Assembly (NCBI GenBank): GCA_003280895.1
Contig: QCDM01000008.1
Coordinates: 1 to 53,288, forward strand
Length of the DNA stretch: 53,288 nucleotides
Direction: 5' to 3'
Origin: Prochlorococcus sp. AG-355-I20
GTDB taxonomy: Bacteria; Cyanobacteriota; Cyanobacteriia; PCC-6307; Cyanobiaceae
This document shows, one piece after another, positions 9,211-18,228 of the stretch (position 1 is the stretch's first letter; the number at the start of each line of letters is the position of its first letter). Under the pieces are notes generated by a model that was not told where the DNA came from, did no database searches, and was given only the letters and a program-made list of their open reading frames with translations. Made by a program: the position numbers and the translations under genes.

Positions 9211-10620
9211 ATGAGGTTGAAATTTTTACATTTACATTTACATGGTCTTATACGTTCTAAAAATCTTGAGTTAGGCAGGGATGCAGATACAGGAGGGCAA
9301 ACACAATACGTTTTAGACTTAATTAAAAGCTTGGCTAATACTTCAAAAGTTGATCAAGTGGATTTGGTTACTCGTTTAATAAACGATCCTAAAGTAGACG
9401 ATGAATATTCTCAAGAAGAAGAATTTGTAGAACCTGGAGTTAGAATTTTAAGATTCCAATTTGGACCTAATGAATATTTAAGAAAGGAATTGCTTTGGCC
9501 TTATTTAGATAATTTAACTGAAAGTCTAATTTCTTACTATAAAAAAAATAAAAAACCTAATTTCATTCATGCACATTATGCAGATGCTGGGTACGTAGGA
9601 GTCAAACTAAGTAAATCTCTAAACGTTCCACTAATTTTTACTGGTCATTCTTTAGGAAGAGAAAAAAAAAGGAAATTGCTTGATACTGGTTTAAAAAATA
9701 ATCAAATAGAAAAGCTTTATTCCATAAGTAAAAGAATTGAGGCAGAAGAAAAAGCATTAAAGTTTGCAGATATTGTTGTTACAAGTACTAAACAAGAATC
9801 AGTTTATCAATATTCCCAATATTCTTCTTTCTCACCTTATAAAGCTAAAGTTATTCCTCCTGGCGTTGATCATAATAAATTTCACCATATTCTCTCCACA
9901 ACCGAGACAGCAGAAATTGAAAATATGATGAAACCTTTTCTTAAGGATTCTACTAAACCTCCATTATTGACAATTTCTAGGGCTGTACGAAGAAAAAATA
10001 TTCCCTCTTTGATTGAAGCATATGGAAGATCTGAAAAATTAAAAAGAAAAACTAATTTGATTTTAATTTTGGGTTGTAGAGATAATACTTCAAAACTTGA
10101 CCCTCAACAAAAAGATGTTTTTCATAAGATTTTTGAAATGATTGATAAATATAATTTGTATGGCAAGGTAGCTTATCCAAAAAAGCATCTTCCAACTCAG
10201 ATTCCTGCTTTATATAGGTGGGCTGCAAGCAGAGGGGGTGTATTTGTAAATCCAGCTTTAACAGAGCCTTTTGGTTTAACCCTGCTTGAAGCTTCTTCAT
10301 GTGGATTGCCTATAGTATCAACAAATGATGGAGGACCAAAAGAAATACGCTCAAAATGTGAAAATGGACTTCTAGTAGATGTTACTGATATTAATGAGCT
10401 GAAAGTTATGCTTGAAAAAGGAATATCTAATACTAGTCAGTGGAAATTATGGAGTAGAAACGGAATTGAGGGTGTTAACAGGCACTTTAGTTGGAATACT
10501 CATGTACGCAATTATTTATCAGTACTTACTGAAGAAATTTCAAGTTCAAATAATTATTCTTCATCTGACATTAAACAAAGTTGTTTAAAAGGGACTTCCT
10601 CACTTATAAAACCCCATTGA
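9211..10620 (+). CDS. sps: Sucrose-phosphate synthase (glucosyltransferase domain only)
   Basis: The enzyme joins nucleotide-glucose and fructose-6-phosphate to sucrose-6-phosphate, the first step of making sucrose, a compatible solute in marine picocyanobacteria. The N-terminus has the SPS pattern HLHGLIR followed by ELGRDADTGGQ (about 22-32). TGHSLGREKKRK (about 144-155) and SRAVRRKNIPSLIEAYG fit the GT4 family. TEPFGLTLLEASSCGLP (about 355-371) carries the E-x7-E type donor site. At 469 residues it is a minimal form without the C-terminal phosphatase-like domain of longer SPS proteins, so a separate phosphatase would be needed. Its 3' end overlaps the convergent 81-residue ORF by 67 bases. 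Sucrose synthase is less likely given the N-terminus. Confidence 0.9.
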   Translation: MRLKFLHLHLHGLIRSKNLELGRDADTGGQTQYVLDLIKSLANTSKVDQVDLVTRLINDPKVDDEYSQEEEFVEPGVRILRFQFGPNEYLRKELLWPYLDNLTESLISYYKKNKKPNFIHAHYADAGYVGVKLSKSLNVPLIFTGHSLGREKKRKLLDTGLKNNQIEKLYSISKRIEAEEKALKFADIVVTSTKQESVYQYSQYSSFSPYKAKVIPPGVDHNKFHHILSTTETAEIENMMKPFLKDSTKPPLLTISRAVRRKNIPSLIEAYGRSEKLKRKTNLILILGCRDNTSKLDPQQKDVFHKIFEMIDKYNLYGKVAYPKKHLPTQIPALYRWAASRGGVFVNPALTEPFGLTLLEASSCGLPIVSTNDGGPKEIRSKCENGLLVDVTDINELKVMLEKGISNTSQWKLWSRNGIEGVNRHFSWNTHVRNYLSVLTEEISSSNNYSSSDIKQSCLKGTSSLIKPH

Positions 10621-10799
10621 TCAAAAACCTCAGGATCAGGGTGAAGAATTAGTTGATTATTTTGAGTTTTCTTTAGTTTAAAGCCCTTCTTAGATAGTTT
10701 TTTCATTAAGTTAGCAGATTCTTCAAATCTTGATGCCATTGCATCAAGACTTGAACAGTCACTTGTTAATCCATTATCTTTCCATGTAAAAAAATTCAT
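10554..10799 (-). CDS. Small conserved-looking hypothetical protein
   Basis: The 81-residue ORF starts with ATG at 10799 and encodes a soluble, charged protein: MNFFTWKDNGLTSDCSSL, then a helical stretch MASRFEESANLMKKLSKKGF, then a short beta-like segment. The composition is protein-like and it fills the gap between sps and mraY. I believe similar short proteins occur in other marine Synechococcus and Prochlorococcus, but cannot check this here. The last 67 bases overlap the end of sps in the opposite direction. No function is proposed. Confidence 0.65.
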   Translation of the reverse strand: MNFFTWKDNGLTSDCSSLDAMASRFEESANLMKKLSKKGFKLKKTQNNQLILHPDPEVFDQWGFISEEVPFKQLCLMSDEE

Positions 10800-10809
10800 A
10801 ATAAATTTT

Positions 10810-11886
10810 TTAAAGAATAATTTTTAAAACTATACCTAAAATTACAAGTAAAATGTTGATTTTCCAAAAATTTTCAACTATTTTTTGTTCATTCACTCCT
10901 TTAAGTTCAAAATGGTGGTGTAATGGAGCCATTAAAAATATGCGTTTACCTTTGTGAAACAATTTTTTTGTAATTTTAAAAAACCCTACTTGAATCATTA
11001 CCGATAACGATTCAATAATAAATATTCCTGAAAAAATAGATAAGGTAAAAACGCTATTGGTTAATAATGCTATAGAACCCAGAATTGCTCCAATACTCAA
11101 AGATCCTGTATCACCCATAAATATTTTTGCAGGATAACTATTAAACTTCAGAAATCCTAAGCATATGCCTGACATCGAAAAACATAAGATGCTATAAACA
11201 AAAAGTTCTTGCTGTTCTTTCAGTAATATTTCTGTACCTAATCCGTAAAAGACAATCCCACTGCATCCTGCTGCTAATCCATCTAGTCCATCAGTCAAAT
11301 TTACTGAATTACTTATGCCCACAAGTATTAAAAAAGAAACTGGCAATATGAAAATATTTATATTTATTTCCCAGGAGTCAGAAACTGTTATTAATGGACT
11401 GATGAAATTTTTTTCATAGGCTAACAATATAAAAATTATTGAGATGATACTTTGTAAGGTAAATTTCTGTTTTGTTTTTAAACCTGTGTTCTCTTTTTTT
11501 TTAATGCTTAAATAATCATCTAAAAATCCTGTAACAAAGAAACCAAAAATAGTAAGTAATAAAAGAAATAATTTTAGAGAACCTAAATTGATAGTTATTA
11601 TCAAAAGAAAAATTAAAAAAGGGATTATCATAAAAACCCCACCCATTGTTGGAGTATCACTTTTTTTAAAGTGATTAGCTGGGCCTTCATTCCTAATATT
11701 TTGAAGTAAATTAAATTTTTTGATAATCTTTAGACCATTTTTAGTTGTAAAAATAGTAATCAAGAAGAATAATATGTAAACTCCAGTAAAAATAAAATTT
11801 TCAAAAAAATAGGAGTTAACTATTAAAGCAAAAGTATTTAATATTAATAAAGATTTAAAGTTAAACTCTTTAATCTTCCCAATCAT
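10810..11886 (-). CDS. mraY: Phospho-N-acetylmuramoyl-pentapeptide transferase
   Basis: MraY is an integral membrane enzyme that moves phospho-MurNAc-pentapeptide from UDP to undecaprenyl phosphate, making lipid I for peptidoglycan. The 358-residue protein has about ten hydrophobic segments and the family motifs: PTMGG (about 79-83), GFLDDYLSIKK (about 119-129), NSVNLTDGLDGLA with the metal-binding aspartates, FMGDTGS, and the cytoplasmic MAPLHHHFELKG near residue 320. Length is normal. The ATG at 11886 lies inside the end of the DUF3134 gene (17-base overlap), so the two are probably translated together. It stands apart from the usual mur/fts cluster. Confidence 0.96.
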   Translation of the reverse strand: MIGKIKEFNFKSLLILNTFALIVNSYFFENFIFTGVYILFFLITIFTTKNGLKIIKKFNLLQNIRNEGPANHFKKSDTPTMGGVFMIIPFLIFLLIITINLGSLKLFLLLLTIFGFFVTGFLDDYLSIKKKENTGLKTKQKFTLQSIISIIFILLAYEKNFISPLITVSDSWEININIFILPVSFLILVGISNSVNLTDGLDGLAAGCSGIVFYGLGTEILLKEQQELFVYSILCFSMSGICLGFLKFNSYPAKIFMGDTGSLSIGAILGSIALLTNSVFTLSIFSGIFIIESLSVMIQVGFFKITKKLFHKGKRIFLMAPLHHHFELKGVNEQKIVENFWKINILLVILGIVLKIIL

Positions 11887-12151
11887 CTTCTAGTGAAGGA
11901 TCTTCCTCAGTTTTATAATCTTCTTTTTCTCCCATAAGTGCTGAAAGTTCTTCTTCTTCTATTGTGCTAATCTCTTGAGAATCTCCATCTTTTTCTGCCA
12001 CAAGTCTACCTGTATTTTCGAGCCAGGACAGTAGATCAGGTTCCTCTCTAAGTGGCAACACAGGAGCTGGATCATCTATGTGGTAGCAGGTTAAAGCAGG
12101 ATTGACTTCAGATATGTCGTCCAATCTAAGTTTTAATTTATTTGAATCCAT
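11870..12151 (-). CDS. DUF3134-family cyanobacterial protein
   Basis: The protein is small and acidic, 93 residues from the ATG at 12151. The core NPALTCYHIDDPAPVLPLR followed by EEPDLLSWLENTGRLVA matches the DUF3134 pattern, a cyanobacterial family of unknown role. The C-terminus is rich in Glu and Asp. A GTG at 12196 would add 15 residues (MCIIMYYLIYRLKPL), but the conserved part begins at the ATG, so the shorter form is preferred. It overlaps mraY by 17 bases and probably shares its transcript. No enzyme motif is visible. Confidence 0.8.
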   Translation of the reverse strand: MDSNKLKLRLDDISEVNPALTCYHIDDPAPVLPLREEPDLLSWLENTGRLVAEKDGDSQEISTIEEEELSALMGEKEDYKTEEDPSLEDDWED

Positions 12152-12205
12152 TAATGGTTTTAGTCTATATATAAGATAATACATAATGATGCACACTTAA
12201 AAACT

Positions 12206-12400
12206 TTGTTTGATAAAGGAAATTTAAAATACTTTTTTATCTGGCTTATTTCATTGTTGCTGTCTGGATTATTAAAACTTATTGGATATTTGAATCCCAA
12301 TGTTTTAATAATTAATAACTTTCTTCTCTTATTACTAGTTTTTGGTCTAGCTCTTTTAGTTACAATGGTATTAGTCTTTAAAAAGTATTCAAATTCTTAA
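12206..12400 (+). CDS. Possible small two-helix membrane protein
   Basis: The frame is open for 64 residues from a TTG codon. It has two strongly hydrophobic segments (about 9-29 and 33-58) separated by a short YLNPN turn, with a Lys-rich C-terminus. No ATG or GTG start exists upstream in the open frame, so expression depends on TTG at 12206. The ORF exactly fills the spacer between the divergent DUF3134 gene and argG, which supports it. In AT-rich DNA hydrophobic ORFs also arise by chance. No family is recognised. Confidence 0.45.
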   Translation: MFDKGNLKYFFIWLISLLLSGLLKLIGYLNPNVLIINNFLLLLLVFGLALLVTMVLVFKKYSNS

Positions 12401-12436
12401 TTACGTCAAAAAATTAAATTTATGGAGCAAATTTAG

Positions 12437-13651
12437 ATGCAGCAGGTAAAAAAAGTTGTATTAGCTTATTCTGGCGGTGTAGATACGAGCGTTTGTATTC
12501 CATATTTAAAAAATGAATATGGAATTTCAGAAGTAGTTACTTTTGTAGCAGATCTTGGTCAAGGGGAGGATTTAGAACTTATTAGGCAAAAAGCTTTAAA
12601 CTCTGGAGCATCTAAATCAATCGTTGGCAATTTAGTTAATAGTTTTGTTGAGAGATACGCTTTTCCAGCCATTAGAGCAAACGCATTATATTTAGATAAA
12701 TATCCTTTATCTACTGCTCTTGCTAGGCCTTTAATTGCCGAAAATCTCGTGAATATTGCTAGAGAGATTAACGCCGATGCAGTAGCTCATGGATGCACTG
12801 GTAAAGGGAATGATCAAGTTCGGTTTGATTTAGCAATTAATGCTTTAGGTCCTGATTTAAAAATAATTACTCCTGCAAGGGAGTGGAATATGAGTAGAGA
12901 AGAGGCAATAGTGTATGGAGAAAAATTTGGTATACCTGCACCTGTATCAAAAAAATCCCCATATTCAATAGACGTTAACTTACTTGGTAGGAGTATTGAA
13001 GCAGGCATATTAGAAGACCCAATGCAAGAAGCGCCTGAGGATATATTTTCGATGACTTCATCATTTGATAATTCACCTGATTACCATCAAGATATAGAAA
13101 TTGTTTTTAAAAATGGGTTTCCAATTGGAATTAATAATGAATTTTTAACTCCAGTAGAGATTATTCAAAAAGCTAATGATCTTGCAGGTAACCACGGATT
13201 TGGAAGAATAGATATGATTGAGGATAGAGTAGTAGGAATTAAAAGTAGAGAGATTTACGAAACACCTGGCCTCTTACTTTTAATCAAAGCTCACAAAGAA
13301 TTAGAGAGCATTACATTAAACCCTGATGTTGTTGATTTTAAAGGAATAGTAGAAAAAAAATGGGGTCAATTAGTGTATCAAGGTTTTTGGTTTGGACCTC
13401 TTAAAGAAAGTTTAGATGCATTTATATCATCGACTCAAACTTCAGTTAATGGAAGAGTAAAGATTAGACTTTATAAAGGGAACGCCATAGTCATTGGGAG
13501 AATGTCTGAAAATAATTCACTTTACAGGGAAGATTTAGCGACTTACAGCAAAGATGATGTATTTAATCATTCTTTAGCAGAGGGTTTTATCTATATGTGG
13601 GGTATGTCTAATAAAATATGGGCTGAATTAAATTCAAAAACAAAAGATTAA
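12437..13651 (+). CDS. argG: Argininosuccinate synthase
   Basis: The enzyme condenses citrulline and aspartate with ATP to argininosuccinate, the penultimate step of arginine synthesis. The 404-residue protein opens with the N-type PPi-loop AYSGGVDTS (9-17). [12 protein letters not shown] (about 118-129) is the citrulline/aspartate site, and later [15 protein letters not shown] is typical. Length is normal. GGAG (12424-12427) lies 9 bases before ATG. It converges on rpsF with only three bases between the stop codons. Confidence 0.97.
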   Translation: MQQVKKVVLAYSGGVDTSVCIPYLKNEYGISEVVTFVADLGQGEDLELIRQKALNSGASKSIVGNLVNSFVERYAFPAIRANALYLDKYPLSTALARPLIAENLVNIAREINADAVAHGCTGKGNDQVRFDLAINALGPDLKIITPAREWNMSREEAIVYGEKFGIPAPVSKKSPYSIDVNLLGRSIEAGILEDPMQEAPEDIFSMTSSFDNSPDYHQDIEIVFKNGFPIGINNEFLTPVEIIQKANDLAGNHGFGRIDMIEDRVVGIKSREIYETPGLLLLIKAHKELESITLNPDVVDFKGIVEKKWGQLVYQGFWFGPLKESLDAFISSTQTSVNGRVKIRLYKGNAIVIGRMSENNSLYREDLATYSKDDVFNHSLAEGFIYMWGMSNKIWAELNSKTKD

Positions 13652-13654
13652 GAT

Positions 13655-14113
13655 TTAAGAATCTGCATTTTCTTTTGTTTCATTATCTTTGCCCGAAGTT
13701 GAAGTATCTGCACTTGCTACTGCTTGTTTTTCTTTAGATTCAACTTTGGCATCTGGATTATCTTTATTCTCTGATTGAGATGTACTCTTGTTAGAAGGTC
13801 TTGGGGTTGGTAAAGGACCTTCTTGTTTAACAGTCATGTATCTAATAACATCTTCACTTAGTCTCATTGCTTTTTCAATTTTGAAAATATGTTGCCCATC
13901 ACCTTGATGACTTAGTTGCACGTAAATTCCTTCTCTATGCTTTGCTATTTGATAAGCTAATCTTCTCTTGCCTCTCATTTGACTATCAAGAATAGTACCG
14001 CCAAATTCTTCTAAAAGCTTATTGTATTTATCAATGTGATTAGTCACTTCATCTTCCGCAATGTCTGGGCGGAGGATATACATGGTTTCGTAATAAGATT
14101 GTTGATCGTTCAT
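13655..14113 (-). CDS. rpsF: 30S ribosomal protein S6
   Basis: S6 is a small-subunit protein that binds 16S rRNA with S18. The conserved part is [17 protein letters not shown] at the N-terminus, then [18 protein letters not shown] and a final [12 protein letters not shown]. After about residue 100 a roughly 50-residue tail rich in Ser, Thr, Lys, Asp and Glu follows, probably disordered. The ATG at 14113 is preferred (152 residues). A TTG at 14125 would add four residues. The gene is alone, without the rpsR/ssb partners seen in many bacteria. The upstream spacer (14114-14216) should hold its promoter; it contains ATCGTAA twice. Confidence 0.93.
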   Translation of the reverse strand: MNDQQSYYETMYILRPDIAEDEVTNHIDKYNKLLEEFGGTILDSQMRGKRRLAYQIAKHREGIYVQLSHQGDGQHIFKIEKAMRLSEDVIRYMTVKQEGPLPTPRPSNKSTSQSENKDNPDAKVESKEKQAVASADTSTSGKDNETKENADS

Positions 14114-14216
14114 AGTTTCAGACAAGGTCTTTGGCTCATAGATTTATGTGATGAGCGTCTGTTCATTATTTACGATACATTACGATAGGTAATTTCTTGA
14201 CAATTGGGATTATTTT

Positions 14217-15086
14217 TTAAAGATATTTTTTTAGTGCGTCACTCATTACATGAAAAGGCACTTCCAAACCATCTGTCCAAAATGATAATGATTTTATTCC
14301 TTGAGCAATAAGCATTTCCAAACCATCTATAGTCATGCATCCTTTTTTGGCGCTAAATTTTAATAAAGAAGTTGGGGCAGGACTATAGATTAAATCGTAA
14401 ACAATTGTTTGCGAGTTAAGAGATCTCCAAAATAATTCGCCATATGGCATTACATCATTTTCATCTTTAGTTGCTTTCATCCCTGCTGGTGTTGTATTTA
14501 CAATTAAATCTGCATCGCTAATTAAAATTGGAGCTTGATCATCACTATTTAGAAAACCTTCCATTTGAATTTGATTATCAAAGTTTTTTAATAATTTATC
14601 TAGTGATGATTTGTTACGTGATATTACTGAAATTGTTGAAACATTTAAATTTATTAAACCTTGAATAACAGATCTTGCTGCACCCCCGGAGCCAAGAACT
14701 AATGATTTTTTCTTTGCTAAGTTTAAATTTTTTAATGGATAAATAAATCCCTCTACATCGGTATTAGTTGCGCTCCATTCTTTTTCAGAATTTAATTTCA
14801 GGGTATTAATTGCTTTAAGTTTGTTAGCAATAGGTGAGATTTCACTACAAAGTTTAAATACTTTTTCTTTGTGTGGAATTGTAATGTTTAAGCCTTTACA
14901 ATTAATCTTTTTAAAAGAATTAAGAACTAATTCTAGATCTTCATCTTTACAAGGTAAAGCAATATAGATTAAATCTAAGCCCAAATATTGGAGGGCAGCA
15001 TTTTGCATAATTGGAGACAAAGAATGGCTTACTGGATTGCCAATTAATGCTATAAAAGATGTCTTACTTGAAATCATATTCAACAT
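14217..15086 (-). CDS. aroE: Shikimate dehydrogenase (NADP+)
   Basis: AroE reduces 3-dehydroshikimate to shikimate in the pathway to chorismate. Motifs seen are NPVSHSLSP near the N-terminus (shikimate binding), NITIPHKEKV with the catalytic lysine, NTDVEGF with the catalytic aspartate, and the NADP-binding GSGGAARSV. The frame is open from a GTG at 15122, but the ATG at 15086 has AAGG five bases upstream and gives 289 residues, a normal length; ATG at 15077 is also possible. It is divergent from dnaK and lies upstream of rpsF on the same strand. Confidence 0.94.
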   Translation of the reverse strand: MLNMISSKTSFIALIGNPVSHSLSPIMQNAALQYLGLDLIYIALPCKDEDLELVLNSFKKINCKGLNITIPHKEKVFKLCSEISPIANKLKAINTLKLNSEKEWSATNTDVEGFIYPLKNLNLAKKKSLVLGSGGAARSVIQGLINLNVSTISVISRNKSSLDKLLKNFDNQIQMEGFLNSDDQAPILISDADLIVNTTPAGMKATKDENDVMPYGELFWRSLNSQTIVYDLIYSPAPTSLLKFSAKKGCMTIDGLEMLIAQGIKSLSFWTDGLEVPFHVMSDALKKYL

Positions 15087-15193
15087 TTTAACCTTAATAG
15101 TAATGATCTGTTCGGGAACCACACCCCGTCTTTGAGTAACAATAATGACGTCAATGACCGATTATGGAGAATAACAAATATCGGAATTTACCC

Positions 15194-17101
15194 ATGGGTA
15201 AGGTTGTAGGAATTGATTTAGGAACAACTAATAGTTGTGTTGCAGTTATGGAAGGTGGTAAGCCTACTGTAATAGCAAATGCTGAGGGTTTCAGAACTAC
15301 TCCATCAGTTGTTGCATATACAAAAAATCAGGATCAGCTTGTTGGACAAATAGCAAAAAGACAAGCTGTAATGAATCCTGAAAATACTTTTTATTCCGCA
15401 AAACGTTTTGTTGGTAGAAGAGTTGATGAAGTTAATGAAGAATCTAAAGAAGTTAGTTATTCTGTAGAAAAATCTGGTTCTAGCGTCAAATTAAAATGTC
15501 CTATCTTAGATAAGCAGTTTTCTCCTGAAGAGGTAAGTTCTCAAGTTTTAAGAAAGTTAGCAGATGATGCGGGTAAATACCTTGGTGACAAAGTTACGCA
15601 GGCTGTTATTACAGTCCCAGCTTATTTTAATGATTCCCAAAGACAAGCTACAAAAGATGCTGGAAAGATTGCAGGTTTAGAAGTCCTCAGAATTGTTAAT
15701 GAACCAACTGCTGCGGCCTTAGCATATGGTTTGGATAAAGAAAATGAAAAAATTCTTGTTTTTGATTTAGGGGGAGGAACATTTGATGTCTCAGTTATTG
15801 AAGCTGGTGATGGAGTAACTGAAGTTCTATCTACATCTGGAGATACACATTTAGGTGGTGATGATTTTGATAGATGCATCGTAGATCACTTAGCTAATAC
15901 TTTTAAATCAAATGAAGGAATTGACCTTAGACAAGATAAGCAAGCATTGCAAAGATTGACTGAAGCTGCAGAAAAAGCAAAAATAGAGCTCTCAAATGCT
16001 ACGCAAAGTGAAATAAATCTACCTTTCATTACAGCGACTCCCGAAGGCCCAAAACATTTAGATTTGAACCTCACTAGAGCAAAGTTTGAGGAATTAGCTG
16101 CTTCTTTAATTGATAGGTGTAAAACCCCAGTTGAGAGAGCTATCAGTGATGCAAAAATTTCTACTAGTGAAATTGATGAAGTTGTTATGGTGGGAGGCTC
16201 CTCTAGAATTCCTGCTGTCTTAGATTTAGTTAAAAAAATAATTGGTAAAGAACCAAATCAAACTGTTAATCCTGATGAGGTTGTGGCTGTTGGTGCTGCT
16301 ATTCAGGGAGGAGTTTTAGCAGGAGAAGTTAAAGATATATTGTTACTTGACGTTACTCCACTTTCTTTAGGCGTAGAGACTTTAGGGGGAGTAATGACAA
16401 AAATGATAAATCGAAATACTACAGTACCTACGAAGAAATCTGAAACATATTCAACTGCTGTTGATGGACAAACAAATGTAGAAATTCATGTATTGCAGGG
16501 TGAAAGAGAAATGGCTTCTGATAACAAAAGTTTAGGAACTTTTAGATTGGATGGTATACCTTCAGCACCTCGAGGTGTTCCACAAATTGAAGTTACATTT
16601 GATATTGATGCAAATGGAATTCTTAGTGTTACTGCTAAAGATAAAGGAAGTGGTAAAGAGCAAAGTATTTCTATTACTGGTGCTTCAACTCTATCTGATA
16701 ATGAAGTAGAAAAAATGGTAAAAGATGCTGAATCAAATGCATCTGCAGATAAAGAAAAAAGAGAAAAAATCGATTTAAAAAATCAAGCTGAAACACTTGT
16801 ATACCAGACAGAAAAGCAACTTGGTGAGCTGGGAGATAAAATTGATTCTGCAGCAAAGTCTAAAGTTGAAGAAAAAAGTAATGCTTTAAAAGAGGCAACT
16901 TCAAAAGAAGATTATGAATCAATGAAAAAACTTCTTGAAGAACTTCAGCAAGAACTTTATGCAGTTGGTTCATCTGTTTATCAGCAACCTGGCAATCAGA
17001 CACCATCACCTGGCGCGGCGAGCGGTCCTGATCAGAGTGATTCAAACGATAAAGGTGGAGATGATGTAATTGATGCTGATTTTACAGAAACGAAAGATTA
17101 A
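15194..17101 (+). CDS. dnaK: Chaperone protein DnaK (Hsp70), DnaK2 type
   Basis: DnaK is the cytosolic Hsp70, which binds unfolded peptides under control of ATP, DnaJ and GrpE. The start [13 protein letters not shown] is the canonical phosphate-binding loop. [10 protein letters not shown] and [12 protein letters not shown] are the other Hsp70 signatures, and [14 protein letters not shown] marks the linker and substrate domain. The acidic C-terminus ends [13 protein letters not shown], close to the EEVD-like tail of bacterial DnaK. Starting at the ATG at 15194 gives 635 residues. An in-frame ATG at 15164 would add ten non-conserved residues. The overall pattern resembles the essential DnaK2 of cyanobacteria. 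No CIRCE element is seen upstream. It overlaps the convergent oxidase by four bases. Confidence 0.96.
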   Translation: MGKVVGIDLGTTNSCVAVMEGGKPTVIANAEGFRTTPSVVAYTKNQDQLVGQIAKRQAVMNPENTFYSAKRFVGRRVDEVNEESKEVSYSVEKSGSSVKLKCPILDKQFSPEEVSSQVLRKLADDAGKYLGDKVTQAVITVPAYFNDSQRQATKDAGKIAGLEVLRIVNEPTAAALAYGLDKENEKILVFDLGGGTFDVSVIEAGDGVTEVLSTSGDTHLGGDDFDRCIVDHLANTFKSNEGIDLRQDKQALQRLTEAAEKAKIELSNATQSEINLPFITATPEGPKHLDLNLTRAKFEELAASLIDRCKTPVERAISDAKISTSEIDEVVMVGGSSRIPAVLDLVKKIIGKEPNQTVNPDEVVAVGAAIQGGVLAGEVKDILLLDVTPLSLGVETLGGVMTKMINRNTTVPTKKSETYSTAVDGQTNVEIHVLQGEREMASDNKSLGTFRLDGIPSAPRGVPQIEVTFDIDANGILSVTAKDKGSGKEQSISITGASTLSDNEVEKMVKDAESNASADKEKREKIDLKNQAETLVYQTEKQLGELGDKIDSAAKSKVEEKSNALKEATSKEDYESMKKLLEELQQELYAVGSSVYQQPGNQTPSPGAASGPDQSDSNDKGGDDVIDADFTETKD

Positions 17102-18180
17102 GAAAAGTAATTTTTAATTTCATTAGCAACCCATCTAGAACAAGCTGGAGCAAGTAAAATCCCATTTTTATAAAAACCTGTACATATAATTATTCCATCT
17201 TCTAGATTTTTCATTATCGGTGAAGGCTCACCATCCGGTCTTGACCTTATTCCATACCATTTTTTAGAAATCTTCCCATTCATAAGCCAATTTGGTTTCT
17301 TATCGAGAAAATTTGTAAGTTTTTCGAAAGTATTTTCTTCTGGCTTAGTACTATATTCGTCGGTTGATCCAATAATTAGCTTATTTTTTGATTTTGGAAT
17401 TATATTTTTACCATTTATATTGAATTGTTTTGGGAGCGATAATAAATCAACTTCTGCATCATTTACATCAATTTCCATAGCTTGACCCAAAACAGGTTTT
17501 AATGTGATCTTGTGAGATATGCCATCTATTAAATCAATTGCTTTTAGTGAATTGCATAAAATAACCATATCAGATTTGATATTTTCATTGTTTCTTGTTG
17601 AAGAAATCCATTGATTGTTTGATTTTCTGATTTTTATTATTTCCCTTTCTAAAAAATTGATTTTTTTATGTTTTAAATATTTATCTAATGTTTGAAGTAA
17701 AGAAAAAGGATTAATTCTTCCATCTATGAAGGAAATCATTCCTTTTATATTTTTTGTTTGGAAGGCTTTATTTATATTCTTGATAAATATTGAGTCTTTT
17801 TCTAAAATTTGTAAGTTTTGATCATTATTTTCATAAATAAATTTCTCTAATTTTTTAAATTTTTCTTCATTAGTAGTTAGTTGTATTAATGGTTTTTCGA
17901 TATTTAATTCACTATTAAATTTTTGCAAGAATGTAATCCATTGTGGCCACAAATCAATGCTTTGTTTCCTGAGATACCAGCTTCTACCTCTTCTTTTTTG
18001 ATACATATTACCCATTAGTAAACCTAAAGCTGCATAGCTACTATTTTGGAGTTCAGTTGGATCTATTATCGTTACCTTGAAACCTAATTCTGATAATTCT
18101 AAGGCGTTAAATTTTCCAATAATACCTGATCCAATAATAACGATGTGTGCTTTTTGAAAATTTTCTTTTAAGCTTTTCAT
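17098..18180 (-). CDS. FAD-dependent oxidoreductase, DAO/glycine-oxidase-like
   Basis: The 360-residue protein has an N-terminal dinucleotide fold (VIIGSGIIG, about 13-21) followed by an acidic residue in VTIIDP, and a C-terminal [11 protein letters not shown] and [15 protein letters not shown] segment typical of the D-amino-acid oxidase (DAO) family. The closest functional guess is a ThiO-like glycine oxidase that would feed thiazole synthesis, or another amine oxidase. The substrate cannot be told from sequence. It starts with ATG at 18180, divergent from purU by 48 bases, and overlaps the dnaK stop. Confidence 0.8.
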   Translation of the reverse strand: MKSLKENFQKAHIVIIGSGIIGKFNALELSELGFKVTIIDPTELQNSSYAALGLLMGNMYQKRRGRSWYLRKQSIDLWPQWITFLQKFNSELNIEKPLIQLTTNEEKFKKLEKFIYENNDQNLQILEKDSIFIKNINKAFQTKNIKGMISFIDGRINPFSLLQTLDKYLKHKKINFLEREIIKIRKSNNQWISSTRNNENIKSDMVILCNSLKAIDLIDGISHKITLKPVLGQAMEIDVNDAEVDLLSLPKQFNINGKNIIPKSKNKLIIGSTDEYSTKPEENTFEKLTNFLDKKPNWLMNGKISKKWYGIRSRPDGEPSPIMKNLEDGIIICTGFYKNGILLAPACSRWVANEIKNYFS

Positions 18181-18228
18181 TGATATATTAGATATACTTA
18201 CTTATTTGACCTAATAGTTAAAGATTTT

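Noticed and set aside
14114..14216. Small RNA or riboswitch in the spacer upstream of rpsF
   Set aside because: ATCGTAA occurs twice, but no stable hairpin or known motif was recognised; treated as ordinary promoter region.
15164..15193. Ten-residue N-terminal extension of DnaK
   Set aside because: The conserved Hsp70 start [13 protein letters not shown] begins at the ATG at 15194; the extension is not family-like.
15087..15193. CIRCE heat-shock operator upstream of dnaK
   Set aside because: No TTAGCACTC...GAGTGCTAA-like inverted repeat is present in the spacer.
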